The translations under genes and the position numbers were made by a program. From NCBI RefSeq assembly GCF_905163445.1, contig NC_053202.1:9982001-10046000 (forward strand): a DNA stretch of 64,000 bases, in the 5' to 3' direction. The notes beneath the pieces were generated by a model. That model was not told the DNA's origin, made no database searches, and was given only the letters and a program-made list of their open reading frames with translations. Every line of letters starts with the position of its first letter. Within the stretch, counting starts at the first letter, position 1. Positions 31,327 to 42,262 of this stretch are shown piece after piece. This DNA is from Pararge aegeria (taxonomy: Eukaryota > Arthropoda > Insecta > Lepidoptera > Nymphalidae).

Positions 31327-34300
31327 ATGGCGGATACTGTGCTTTCATTGGTCTTCTTTTTCTTAGTTTTAGGTAAATTGAAGAAATAATTGCCATAGGT
31401 AAATGTTTGAATACTATATTTTAATACTTATTTGTTCGCAATTTAGGTATAGTCACTGCAATTCCAACAAATGACAAAAGTGTCACTGTTAAATCTGCAG
31501 TGAATGATAAAGCAGATGATGAAATACAAGATTTTGATGAGGAAAAGTGGGAGTTTGAAAACAATACGAGTGTTGACACAAGAAGAATTCTGTATAGCAA
31601 GAGAGTCGGTATAGGAAAGAGACCGTATATGGTAAGAGATCATCACCATCAACCTATTTACGTCCCACTGTTGGGCATAGGTCTGCTTTGTCACAGCATA
31701 GAGATATTTAGAGCTATAGCCCGCTTCATGCTACTAAATGTGTTCTTGTAGTCACTGGAGTGGACAGCGTCAATTTTCCAACCTCGAACTGGTGTATTCA
31801 TAATAACCTTAAATCCACAGGATTCGTAACACACGTAAATTAACTGTAAATAATTTATAGGAATAACTTTTACATTTTAATGCATGCTGTGAGCGGCACG
31901 TTTTTGTCGGTAGGGTGGTAGCCACGACCGAAGCCTCCCACCAAATCCCATCAAAATACAGAAATTATAAATTACCAAATTGCCCCTGCATGGAATCGAA
32001 CCCACACCCTCCTAATTAAATTCACAGCGCTCACCGTTGCGCCAGGGATATCAAAAATATTATAATACACAAACACGACAACTTATGGCAAGAATCATTT
32101 TAACGGCCGATTGGCGCAGTGGGCAGCGACCCTGCTTTCTGAGTCCAAGGCCGTGGGTTCGATTTCTACAACTGGAAAATGTTTGCTGTGATGAACATGA
32201 ATGTTTTTCAGTGTCTGAGTGTTTATCTGTATATTATGAGTATTTATGTATATTATTCATAAAAATATTCATCAGTCATATGGTTGCTACCCATAACACA
32301 AGCTACGCTTACTTTAGGGCGAGATGGCGATGCGTTGTCGTAGTATATTTATTTATTTAAACATATAAAAGTTAGGTTATGAGTAGCTTAGTGAATATCG
32401 ATTGGTGAAAGGTATCTCCTTCGGTATTTATTACTTAGCATAAGATTAGGTGTTACTTACTTAGGCATTGTCGTTAGTGAAAACAGGCGTTACTTACTTA
32501 CAATCTATGCAACAGGTTTACCTGCAATTAACAAAACAATCAGCAAAGGCCCACAAATATCGTGGCTGGCTATGCGGAGGTGTGATCGTCGATCCGTACT
32601 ACGTGCTCACGTCCGCCGCTTGCGTTGAGGATGCCGACCGATTCTACGTCGTCTCCGGTACCACGAAGTTCGTGGACAGCTTTGCCTACAAGAGTGACGA
32701 CTGTGGCTGCAAGAACCGTCGCAAGGTAGTCTGGAAATGCATTCCTAAAAGTAAGTGGTAATAATCTTACAGGCCCAATACAGGGCACGGGTCTCCTCCC
32801 ACATTTAGAAAGGCATTTGTCCATGGTTTTCGACCCGGCGCAAAAACGACGGGCTTTTTTAACTTTAACCTGTCTGTCTATGGTATTCAAAATGGCCGCC
32901 GGCATAAAATGGCGGCATATTATTTCACAACTCAATATGAGTATCAAATGAAATAGCTTGACTGGTAGAATACTAAAAACTATGTTAAATTTCAAATCCA
33001 AGATGGCCGCCACGACAGAATGGTGTTTTTTTTCACAATTTACTCAATATGGGTATCAAATGAAAGTATCTACACGATATTGAAAGTTGAAAGTTTAAAA
33101 TTTTAAATTTACATTTCATCACCATCCTCTTTATCATGAATTCTACGTTATAATATCCACTCAAGGGCATGGAACAGAAATGAGTAAAAAGCTGGCATTA
33201 TTGTCTCTAGGTACTCCAAATCTTGGATAAAAATAAATGTAAATTGAAGTGAAGCGGGTTAGGTAGAAGCACTTACGGGGGGCCCAGTTCGAATCCCTGC
33301 CGCACCGATAACTTTTCAAAGTTATATGCGTTTAAGGTAAGTAGTTAAAATATCACTTCCTTCAACCGTGAAGGAAAACATCGTGAGGAAACTGCATGAA
33401 TGAGACTTTTACATAATGTTCCCAAAGGTGTATGGAGACCACCAATCCGCACTAGGCCAGCGTGGTGGACTACGGCCTTAGCCCCTCCTCATTGTAGCAG
33501 GAGACCCGTGCTCTGTAGTGGGCTGGTAATGTTATGATGATCATTCATGTCGAAGTGTTATAAAAAACATTTTTTTAGATTACAAATTCGACTTCCAAGA
33601 TAGCGTTAAATGGTCATCAAACGATATCGCCATAGTGAAAGTAAACAAACCTTTCAAATTCGGAGTTATAGAGAACGGTTGCGAGTTCGCCACTGACCTG
33701 GTCCGCTATAACAATGTTAGTCGGGAGTTGGAGAAGGCTGGCACGAAAGGTTGGATAGCTGGATGGGGGAGCGGGAATAACTTCCGAGAGGTAAGGATAT
33801 CAAACTTAATATTGATACAAAGAAGCTTTTTTAAGGGTAAATCGGGCCCGACAAAGACTTTTGTCTTTTGTCTGGTGGCTTGACAAACACGTACGGTACG
33901 ATGTCGCGTATAGAAACCGATTAGGGGAATGGATTTTATATAACTGCCATACTCCCTAACGGGTTAGCCCGCTACCATTTAGACAGCATCAACATTTACC
34001 ACCAGGTAATGGTTTAGGTTTTGACGACCTTCCTGGCGCAACGGTGAGCGCTGTGAATGTCAGTAGGAGGTCCTGGGATCGATTCCCGGTAGGAACGATT
34101 TGGGAACTTATGATTTCTGAATATTCTCTGGTCTGGTCTGGTGTAAGGCTTTAGCCGTGGCTAGTCAGTCCTACCGACAAAGACGTGCCGCTAAGCGATT
34201 TAGTGTTCCGGTGCGATGTCGCGTAGAAACCGATTGGGGGTATGACTACCATACTCCTTAACAGGTTAGCCCGCCACCATCCTAGACTGCATCATCACTT

Positions 34301-37300
34301 AACACCAAATGAGATCCAAAAAAAACAAACAGACTGCGATGCCTGTCTGTCAGTCTGTCACCAGGCTCAACCACATGAACCGCATGAAATGTGATAGACA
34401 GTAGTAATAGTTAGTAATAAACAATTATAAAAATATCAAAAAAAAGCAATGTGTCATCTCTTGTTTCAAACGTGTCATTGTAATATGAACCTTTGGAAAA
34501 GTAGATCGAAACTGCAACGTTTCCTACTAGATGACGCTTCGGTCGCTGTAAGACTGATGTGAAAGGCATATACTAATTTTCGGCAGCGACGGTAGGAGAG
34601 CCGTAGGTTAATTGGTGAAAGCGCTCAGGCCGCGATTGCCCGAGAGTCGCAGGTTCAAATCCTGTCGGTTCCAAAAAATTTTATATGCATTTTAAATAGA
34701 CAATAGAACTTTCGCGGATGATGTATTTCTGTTGAAATAATAAAAATACTAAAAAAACGGACGAAAAATAAATATTTAAGGTGGCCCCACTACAATTTTA
34801 TGCGCGAGTCCGACTCGGACTTAGCTGTTTCTTTTATAGTAAGACATGTGATTGACCCATCTGATGAGATGTGAGCAACATTTCGCAGGACATGAAAAGA
34901 ATACTCCTTGTAAAGTGTCGCTTTGAGTCCATCAACCTGGAGCGAAGATATTAATACCCACGTGCCTTGCCGTGTGGTGACGACAGATCGGAATACAATT
35001 GTCAAACTCCCCCCCCCCCCCCCCCCCCCCTCTTCTTCCCGTGGGTGTCGTACGAGGCGACTAAGGGAATATATCGAAGAGCGGGCAGCGTCCTCTGTGC
35101 TACTACTACCATGTACTGCGATCACCAACCCGCCTGCCAAGCTTGGTGATTATGGGCAAAAGCTCCACCAGCTACATACTCGTATATCCCTCATTATTTG
35201 AAACTTCATGGTCTCTCTTGACAACGTCGAGACTAGGTTACTGTGGATTAACAAACTGATTACTCAGATCGTCATAAATTAAAACAATTGTGGTACACTC
35301 CGATCTATTCAAATCTGAGATTCATCAGATTCGGAGAGTGTGCTCAAGAGCTATTCGATTTGGTTAAACCATCTCCTTTCTACCATCGAACTGCAACAAC
35401 TGTACCGAAAGAATCTGCACCGTTACGTTGTTGAAATACCATCAACACGTAAGAAGCTTTGTGCTTCTTCCTTACTGATACGCACCGCAAAGGCCTGGAA
35501 TGCGAGGGCATTCCAGACCTTCTGGAAGCAGGGGGTATTCCAGACGGAAGATGGGAGGCCATCTTATTACTATACCAATAATCTGGATACCTTCAAATCA
35601 AAAGTGAATCTTCTAGGCAAGCGCGCTTCATCTTAGGCTGCATCATCACTTACCATCAGTAGTGGCGTGCACTGGGCTCCTTACCAGGGGGTATGCATAC
35701 AGTGGAAAGAGTGCCAAAAACGCCAAAAATCCTCCTTTTATACGAGGTATATATACATTTTTGGGTAGGCAGTGCTTTTGTGAATGTACGAAGTGCACGC
35801 CACTGACCATCAGGTGTGATTACAGTCAATATATTAAAAATCTGGTGCTCTTATTCTAAATCCTCGAACGCCAGCACGTAATAGTATCCTTCAAGATGAG
35901 GTTTTTATTTCAAATCATCGTCGGCATTTTCTGTTTATCAGGGTGTGTACCGTAGCCAAAAGGAACATGTGGCAGGCAACTCCAAGTATCTCCAAGAGGC
36001 GAAGGTTTGTGTTATGGACAACGAGCAGTGCGCTAAGAAGTGGGCGCAGCGGTTTCGGAACATCATCACGCAGTATATGATCTGCACCAAGGATGTGATG
36101 AAGCGCCTCAGTGAGATTTGTGACGTGAGTTGGAAGAATTTTTAACTTCATTACTGCGAGGTTGCCATACAGTTTCAAAAGAAAGAAAAAAGTTTTATTT
36201 GTACATTGCGTCACACATTACGATGCCATGGACACACAGGATGTGTACATGGCATAACATGGCATGACATAATTTTTCCTAGAATTAGTTTTTAACTCAA
36301 TTTGTTTATTATAAGATGTATATAATGGTGTTTTAGTTTGTATTTAATATTTATGTCATAGTATGGTCAGTAATGGTATTTTGCCGCACTTTCTGAAAGA
36401 GTTCATTTTATAAGGCTTTGTCTGACTGTGATGACTAACCTTACTCCGTGTTTCAAGTTCAAGGTAAAGTTCAGTTTAAAATTCAGTTTCTAGGTACCAA
36501 TTTTAATCCAGTTTGAGGTTGCCTTGACAGCTATTCTATTTTCAAATTTTAGAAAAAATATGCCAACTGCACAGACGTCGAAACCAGACGTGATGACGTC
36601 ACTTACCAAGTTGACCTGGGCAGACATCTCCGACATCCTGACGACTACACCGCCCGAAGGTCTAGCAAACAAGGAGGATTTTGTGAGGTAGGTACTTTAC
36701 AGCTTAACGTATTTTCGGCACCTTTTTTTTCAACTACAAGTTAGCCCTTGACTGCAATCTCACCTTGTGTGATGATGTAGTCTAAGATGCTAGCAGGCTA
36801 TCGTGTTCGGGAGTATTGTAGTCATACCCCTAATCGGTTTCAACGCGACAACACTACATCGCTTAGCGGCACGTCGCTGTCGGTAGGATGGTTATTAGCC
36901 ATAGCCAAAGTCTCCCACCAGACCAGACCAGAGAAAATTCTGAAATTATACTTGATTTCACAGCGCTCGCCGTTGCGCCAGATATGTCGTCAAGGTTAGA
37001 CAAACCTTCGATGACACAGCACTTTATCAGGTTAAATAATGTAAAACGATTCGAAAAGCCAGTAATTGCTGAATATTAGAACGATGTCAAACTAAACAGA
37101 CGAATCTTCAGATCGACTGTATCGATTTTGACTGAACTAATTTAATACATAGCAGATTAAAACGAGAACAAAAAAAAAGGAAATACAAAAATAAAAACAG
37201 AAACAAAGACATAATTACAACAATTCAATCTATTTCACAATAGTTTTACCCAATAGTAATTATTCTATCTTCTCAAAAAATCAAAAAAAAAATAAAATAG

Positions 37301-40300
37301 TTAAGCCATAACCAAAAAAGTTAATCATAACCATCCTGAGAAATCTCATTTTGCGAAGCATTTTTTAGACAGCGGACAATATAATGGTTGATGACTTTAA
37401 GCATAATTTTTGTTTGTCAGAACGACCACGGTGGTCCCCTAATAGTAAAATACCAGGGCAAGGAACGGGTGATCGGAGTTATATCGGCGTGCAAGATAGA
37501 TCCGAAGACCCACAGCTGCCACGGCCCATTTCTCTACACCAGCGTGTTCAAGAATCGGCAGTTCATATCGTGTGCTATTAATAAAGACGTCGAGTAAGTG
37601 TGCTTTAACCCGACTTAAACTGTCCCGTTGGTCTTATGATATCTTTTTGTAACTCTGCAGTACTGGAGGTTGGCCGTCAGATTGGCGAACTTCTCGCGGC
37701 ATTGCGCCAAGCGACACAATTTTTGCACGTCAGTGATTTTGGTCCGTTCACGGATGTTGCGCAACTAGAGCCCCAAGTCTGCTATTTTACATGATTTTTC
37801 ATTATGCCAACAATGACATTGTAATTTGGTTACCATCTTGTTATATCTTGTTCCCCCGTTGCCGTTTTACCACAGAAGAGAGAGATGCCGTGAACGGTGG
37901 CAACCTTGGCATCCTTATGTGGTTGATATTCCACCAACACGCACGAAACGCTTTTTATCCACGTTTCTGAAACGTGCCGCTAGAATGTGGATCGCCCTGC
38001 CGGTAACTGTGTTTCCTGCCTCATATAACTTGAGTACCTTCAAGGCTGGAGTGAATAGGCTTTTTCTAGGCAAGCGTGCTCCAACCTAGACCTTATCATT
38101 GCTTTCTAACGAGCATGATTGTCGTCAAGCGCTGACCTAAAATTTTATGAATGATTATAATAAATATATATATATTATTGCAAAAGTATCTACTAAATTC
38201 GCAATGGGTTTAATATTGAATTGTAATCGGATTTTAATGGAATTACAGTAGAAACGAACTCGGTGTTGCCATTTGCCCGATAGTGAATTTCAAAAAGCTA
38301 CCATTAATTACCCAAAAAGATACCAATAACGAATAATTATGCAAATTTTTGATTTAAAATATTTTTATTTTTACTCTTCCAACGCGTCCAATTATAACTC
38401 ACCATTTTCTTTAGGGAAAACTGCAGAAGAGTGTTCCGTTCAGGCATCACACACGAAGAATTTGCAGTGAAATGGGATAAAGTGGACGAGTAAGGCTATA
38501 TATATATATTATGTATTAGTTTGTATGTTATTGTAGGTAACTAAAATAACTGCCATACCCCAAAACCCTTACACAGCTTATTACCATCTTAGACTGAAAC
38601 ATCAATTACCATCAGGTGAGATTACAGTCAAGGCTAACCTGTAGTGGTATAAAAATGCCCTGGGTTCAAATCACGGACCAGGCCAAAACTAAATAAAATA
38701 TAAATATACTACGACCATACACACATCGCCATCTAGCCCCAAAGTAAACGTAGCTTGTGTTATGGGTACTCAGATGACTGATGAATATTTTTTTGAGTAA
38801 TATACATAAATACTTATAATATACAGATAAACACCCAGACACTGAAGAACATTCATGTACATCATACACTTTCCAGTTGTGGGAATCGACACATCACACA
38901 TCACAGTTCACACGGCCTTGGACGCAGGACGCTTAATTTTTATTCCGCTACAAGTTAACCCTTGACCCTTCTTAAAATCAATGAATTTAGACTTTTTTAC
39001 CAGGCTTCAAATCCCATCGAAATCGGTCTCGGCGTTTTGGAGAATCTACAACAAACAGACAGACAGACAAACGATGTTTTTGATATAAATACCGTATAAA
39101 CTTTAATTCAATTTTAACTTTGCAGAGACGACGACGAAAAGGAAAAAGACAGGTTTCTTTTTTAATTATTTTATTTTGCTTAGCTATTAGGTACTGGTAT
39201 TCAAGTTAAGATTTGTTCCTAAATTTAGTTTCGATAAGATCCAGAAGTAACATTCAAATGTTATAAATTAATTAGTGGTCCAATCCGCACTGGGCCAGCG
39301 TCGTGGACTACGGCATTAACCCCTTCACATTGTGGGAGGAGGCCCGTGCTCTGTAGTGGGCCGGTAATGGGATGATATTCAAATTCAAAAATCACAGGAA
39401 CTTATGAAGCGTTCATACATATATGTTAACAAAATTGTAAGGGGATGGTGATAACTTCGTTCGTCAACTTAAATCTAAAGCTACGAGGGTTCCAAACGCG
39501 CCCAGGTCTAAGAAGAGCCCACAACAAACTTAGCCGGGTAAATTTTTTTTTTGTTATCACCATCTTCCAGTAAATTTATATTAAGCTATGAAGCTAGAGC
39601 AATTCACACCCAAGCTTTTTTATCGTTTAAGTAATCCTTAATATTATAATATGATTTTTCTGCAAGCTTACGTTTTATATAAACTTTGAACTTATTGAGA
39701 GACATCTCAAAGATTTCATTTGGTAATTTGTTAATTTAGTATTTCATGTTATAGCGGCATGATAAATGCATAATTTGTGAAAATTTCAATGTTCTATCTA
39801 TCACGGTACATGAGATAGGTACAGCCTGGTGACGGACATATAGACAGACGGACGGACAGCGTAGTCTTAGTAATAGGGTCCCGTATTGCCTGTTGGGTTC
39901 CATACCGAAACAAACATAACTGAGTCATAATACTATACTTTGTGTACCGACCTAATAAAAGAAATACCTTATGTTTCAGTGCTGAAAAAAATGACAGAGA
40001 CGATAGGTAAAATCGTTTTTATTCTAATTGAATTCTTATTGTATTAAGCTTCTCAATAAATTTGATACAACAAATTATATTATCTATGTAGTTTTTAACA
40101 GAGACTAAATATATACATTCTTGTGACTTTCCCATGTACGTATATATCTACTTTCCCATATACATATATATGAGTTCGATTCCCACAACTGGAAAATGTT
40201 TTTGTGATGAACATGATTTTTTCTCAGTGTCTGGGTGTTTTTCTGTATATTATAAGTGTTTATGTTTATTATTAATTAAAATATTATTCAGTCATCTTAA

Positions 40301-42249
40301 TACCCATAACACAAGCTACGCTTACTTTGGGGCTAGATGGCGATTAGTGTATTGTATTATGAATGCGAAACTGTGGTGTTTGTTTGTCTGTCCTTCCTTC
40401 ACCCCCTAAGCAACCAGTCAACTTGATTTTTGGCATAGATTTAGTTAAAGGGACGGAGAGTAACATAGGCTACTTTTTATCCCAGGATATTTGAACGCGT
40501 ACGAAGAATAATAGCTTATAGTAAGACATTCAGTTTGCAAAAGAAAATGCAAATTCCAGCGCCGCTTTCCAGAGTCTAATCCTGCCATAACATACTGTTG
40601 AAAAGGAGTTATAGGGCCTATTTCACCAATAAACTCGCAACAAGGCATATGCCAACGGGGCATCAAAAACAACTGGGAAGTTAACACAATTTACGTTTTA
40701 TGACATACATTTGACAGACCATCAATAAATCAAGCGTTAGGCGAAAGACACTTAACGGGCCGCTAAAGTCACAAACATTGATCGGCCCATAGTGACTTAA
40801 AAATAACACCAGTGTTGTTAATTGCAGTGACGAGGAAAACCAGGAACATTTAAGGAAAAAGTAAGTACCCAGCTCATACAGCATAAAATACTGTTCGTCA
40901 TTATTTCAACCCATTACCGGCCCACTACAGAGCACGGGTCTCCTCCCACAGTGAGAAGGGGTTAAGGCCGTAGTCCACCACGCTGGCCCAGTGCGGATTG
41001 GTGGACTTCACACGCCTTATTTATTTATTAGCTTTTCTAGGGAAAAAAAACAGTACTATTACACATAACAGAAATCCCGTATTTTTATATCACTTAAACC
41101 AATTATGTTTCCAGAACCTAGTTATACATTTACGATAATAATTAAATTATTTTATTTAACCACAATTATACAATAAGCGAAGCGAAAATTATACAATAAG
41201 CTTATAACATAATAAATTTCCTAAAAGTGCCATTGCCATAATAAAGTTCCTAAAAGTGCCATTGCCATAATAAATTTCCTAAAAGTGCCAATTTAGACAT
41301 GAAAAATGCCCGTCTCACAATATTTGATGTTGAAAGCATTCCACGCACGAGATAAGAATTTATTTGCCGAATACCTTGTCTTCCATCTAGTCCACGCAAA
41401 GCGAGGTTTACGCCTTGCATTTAACCTACGACATGCAAAATCGATATTACTTCGATGAAACGAACCTTTGCGAACATTATGGAGAACTCTCAGGCATGCA
41501 GGTTTCCTAACGATGTTATCCTTCAACGTTGAAGAAAGTGATGTTTTAATTCCTTAAAACGCACAAAACTTAGAAAAGTTGCGTGCTGGGATTCGAACTC
41601 GGCTACACGATAGTGATGTCGATATCCTACCCACAGTGGCGTGCATAGAGGGTATGCACAGGGTATGCAGATGATATAAAATGAAGAAAATCTCCAGTAC
41701 GAGTTACAGAAAACTTAAGGATAGGCATTGTTAGAGTTATAAAAAGCCTACCCTTAATTATTTATGACTCGTAAGGGAGATTTTCTTCATTTTAAATCAT
41801 ATGCATACCCTTTGGTAGAGTCACTACACACAGACAGACTTGACGTTTCAAAAGTGCCTATAGTAGGCCTACTTAAAATGAATGAATTTTGAATTTTGAA
41901 TTTTACATACCCTCTATGCACGCCACTGCCTACTACTCAATGGGCTATCACCATTTCAAAAACACTTTTAAAATACTAAAACTAGCAAAGTAATTCATAC
42001 ATACTCATGAATAGGAAGATAGAGAAAAGCAAGAGCTCAGAGAGTTCGGAGAGCGTCAGCAAAGAAGCAACAAAGAAGAAAGAGAAGAAACATAAAGATG
42101 AACACAAGGACAAACCCAAGCATAAGACCAAGGCAAAAAGGCATACTACAGATAAAAATGGGAGGGACACTCAAGCTAATCTGAGAGACGACGAAGTCTT
42201 CTACGAGTCCAGTCGCGAAGAAAACGTTAACGAGCCAAACGACGAATAA
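31327..42249 (+). CDS. SPH-C: dead serine protease homologue with a long Lys/Glu-rich tail (12 exons, 521 aa)
   Basis: Coding exons are 31327-31372, 31447-31631, 32516-32750, 33579-33790, 35942-36124, 36553-36687, 37421-37593, 38415-38489, 39126-39152, 39980-40006, 40828-40860 and 42015-42249. A signal peptide (VLSLVFFFLVLGIVTA, about residues 5-20) leads a longer acidic pro-region (to residue 60) than in SPH-A or SPH-B, ending DTRR|ILYS. Ala112 in LTSAAC replaces catalytic His, Asp171 in NDIAIV keeps the Asp, and NDHGGP at 333-338 carries His335 for Ser. Exon 3 corresponds to exons 3 and 4 of SPH-B joined without an intron. The C terminus (about 415-521) is very charged, encoded by three tiny exons of 27, 27 and 33 nt and a last exon rich in Lys/Glu/Ser. 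Two extra cysteine positions occur relative to the paralogues. Extracellular; role unknown. Confidence 0.87.
31633..31750. mobile_element. LINE fragment after SPH-C exon 2
   Basis: CATCACCATCAACC and CCCACTGTTGGGCATAGGTC resemble the 3' edge common to RTE-like copies (near 47712). It starts within about 10 bp of the donor at 31632. Confidence 0.4.
31870..32048 (-). repeat. SINE-B copy
   Basis: The minus-strand body (GGTAGGGTGGTAGCCACG) and head (AATCGAACCCACACCC, CACAGCGCTCACCGTTGCG) are present. Confidence 0.75.
32100..32360 (+). repeat. SINE-A copy 8
   Basis: This is a full copy: head GGCCGATTGGCGCAGTGGGC, a GAGTCCAAGGCCGTGGG block and body to GTCGTAGTATATTTATTTA. Confidence 0.9.
32770..33120. 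mobile_element. SINE-C scrap and unassigned repeat
   Basis: CACGGGTCTCCTCCCACA at 32786 is SINE-C. Downstream are two related units: AATATGAGTATCAAATGAAA (about 32934) and AATATGGGTATCAAATGAAA (about 33047), each following an ATGGCCGCC block. Confidence 0.5.
33250..33540 (+). repeat. SINE-C copy
   Basis: The head (GCGGGTTAGGTAGAAGC, GTTCGAATCCCTGCCGC) and body to GTGCTCTGTAGTGGGC are present, ending about 40 bp before the acceptor of SPH-C exon 4. Confidence 0.8.
33885..34310 (+). repeat. SINE-B fragment followed by a full SINE-B
   Basis: A truncated body lies at 33885-34015. It is followed by a whole copy at 34025-34310, with the head CCTGGCGCAACGGTGAGCGC and GATCGATTCCCGG. Confidence 0.75.
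34440..34690 (+). repeat. Repeat with internal tRNA-like segment (family F), copy 1
   Basis: The tRNA-like part (about 34598-34672) has a TAGGTTAATTGGTG A-box and CAGGTTCAAATCCTG B-box. Acceptor-stem pairing is poor, so it is not called a tRNA gene. It sits downstream of a unique 150-bp block (ACGTTTCCTACTAGATGACG). A minus-strand copy is at 58100-58345. Confidence 0.65.
34790..35175. mobile_element. LINE-G fragment with poly(C) tract
   Basis: GTCGTACGAGGCGACTAAGG at 35048 and GGTGATTATGGGCAAA near 35145 recur inverted at 44800-44985. A run of 22 C residues lies at 35009-35030. Confidence 0.55.
35200..35640 (+). mobile_element. LINE-F C-terminal fragment
   Basis: A frame at about 35400-35636 encodes HRYVVEIPSTRKK, RTAKAWNA and NLDTFKSKVNLLGKRASS before a stop. 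The same layout (PYVVDIPPTRTKR, LSTFKAGVNRLFLGKRAPT) appears at 37860-38089. Confidence 0.7.
35660..35805. mobile_element. hAT-type MITE, copy 3
   Basis: It runs from TAGTGGCGTGCACT to GTGCACGCCACTG and is flanked by ACCATCAG at 35652-35659 and 35806-35813, an exact 8-bp duplication. It inserted into a SINE-B-like tail (TACCATCAGGTGTGATTAC). Confidence 0.9.
36730..36985 (-). repeat. SINE-B copy
   Basis: The body (AAGTTAGCCCTTGACTGCAA, CTTAGCGGCACGTCG) and head remnant (CACAGCGCTCGCCGTTGCGC) are present, starting about 40 bp after the donor of SPH-C exon 6. Confidence 0.75.
37826..38095 (+). mobile_element. LINE-F C-terminal fragment
   Basis: The frame encodes HPYVVDIPPTRTKR, then ARMWIALPVTVFP, then the terminal GKRAPT. 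It is the paralogue of 35200-35640. Confidence 0.7.
38690..38935 (-). repeat. SINE-A copy 9
   Basis: The body runs from the AATAAAATATAAATATAC tail to the tRNA-like head, which carries a short internal CACATCACACATCACA duplication near 38890. Confidence 0.8.
39275..39375 (+). repeat. SINE-C fragment
   Basis: CCGCACTGGGCCAGCG through GTGCTCTGTAGTGGGCCGG. Confidence 0.65.
39378..39860 (-). mobile_element. LINE-T3 3' end
   Basis: GTAAGGGGATGGTGATAACT and GCTACGAGGGTTCCAAACGC match 25900-26000. Confidence 0.65.
40165..40350 (+). repeat. SINE-A copy 10 (head truncated)
   Basis: It starts at GAGTTCGATTCCCACAAC and runs to GGGGCTAGATGGCGAT. Confidence 0.8.
40905..41650 (-). repeat. SINE-C copy split by a LINE
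   Basis: The left part (40905-41018) ends TGGACTTCACACGCC. The right part (about 41466-41650) resumes CTTTGCGAACATTATGGAG and includes the head GATTCGAACTCGGC. The insert is 41019-41468. Confidence 0.65.
41019..41468 (-). mobile_element. LINE C-terminal fragment with a 29-bp tandem repeat
   Basis: On the minus strand a frame near 41293-41460 encodes SNIDFACRRLNARR and SRAWNAFNIKYCE, resembling a LINE C terminus. At 41209-41292 a 29-bp unit (ATAATAAATTTCCTAAAAGT plus GCCATTGCC) occurs almost three times. Confidence 0.55.
41634..41928. mobile_element. hAT-type MITE (second subfamily), with nested LINE tail
   Basis: The terminal repeats CAGTGGCGTGCATAGAGGG and CCTCTATGCACGCCACTG are longer than in the copy at 6821. 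Flanks are CCTACCCA and CCTACTAC, an imperfect match. A LINE-T2 tail (about 41809-41906) has inserted near the right end. Confidence 0.75.
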
Positions 42250-42256
42250 GTGTTTT

Positions 42257-42262
42257 AATAAA
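42257..42262 (+). terminator. Poly(A) signal of SPH-C
   Basis: AATAAA begins 8 bp after the SPH-C stop codon. Confidence 0.6.

Noticed and set aside
34598..34672. A true tRNA gene
   Set aside because: A-box and B-box are clear, but acceptor-stem pairing is poor and the segment sits inside a repeat found again at 58100-58345.
35009..35030. Poly(C) run as a functional tract
   Set aside because: It is a simple expansion inside a LINE-like fragment and is length-prone; no other support.
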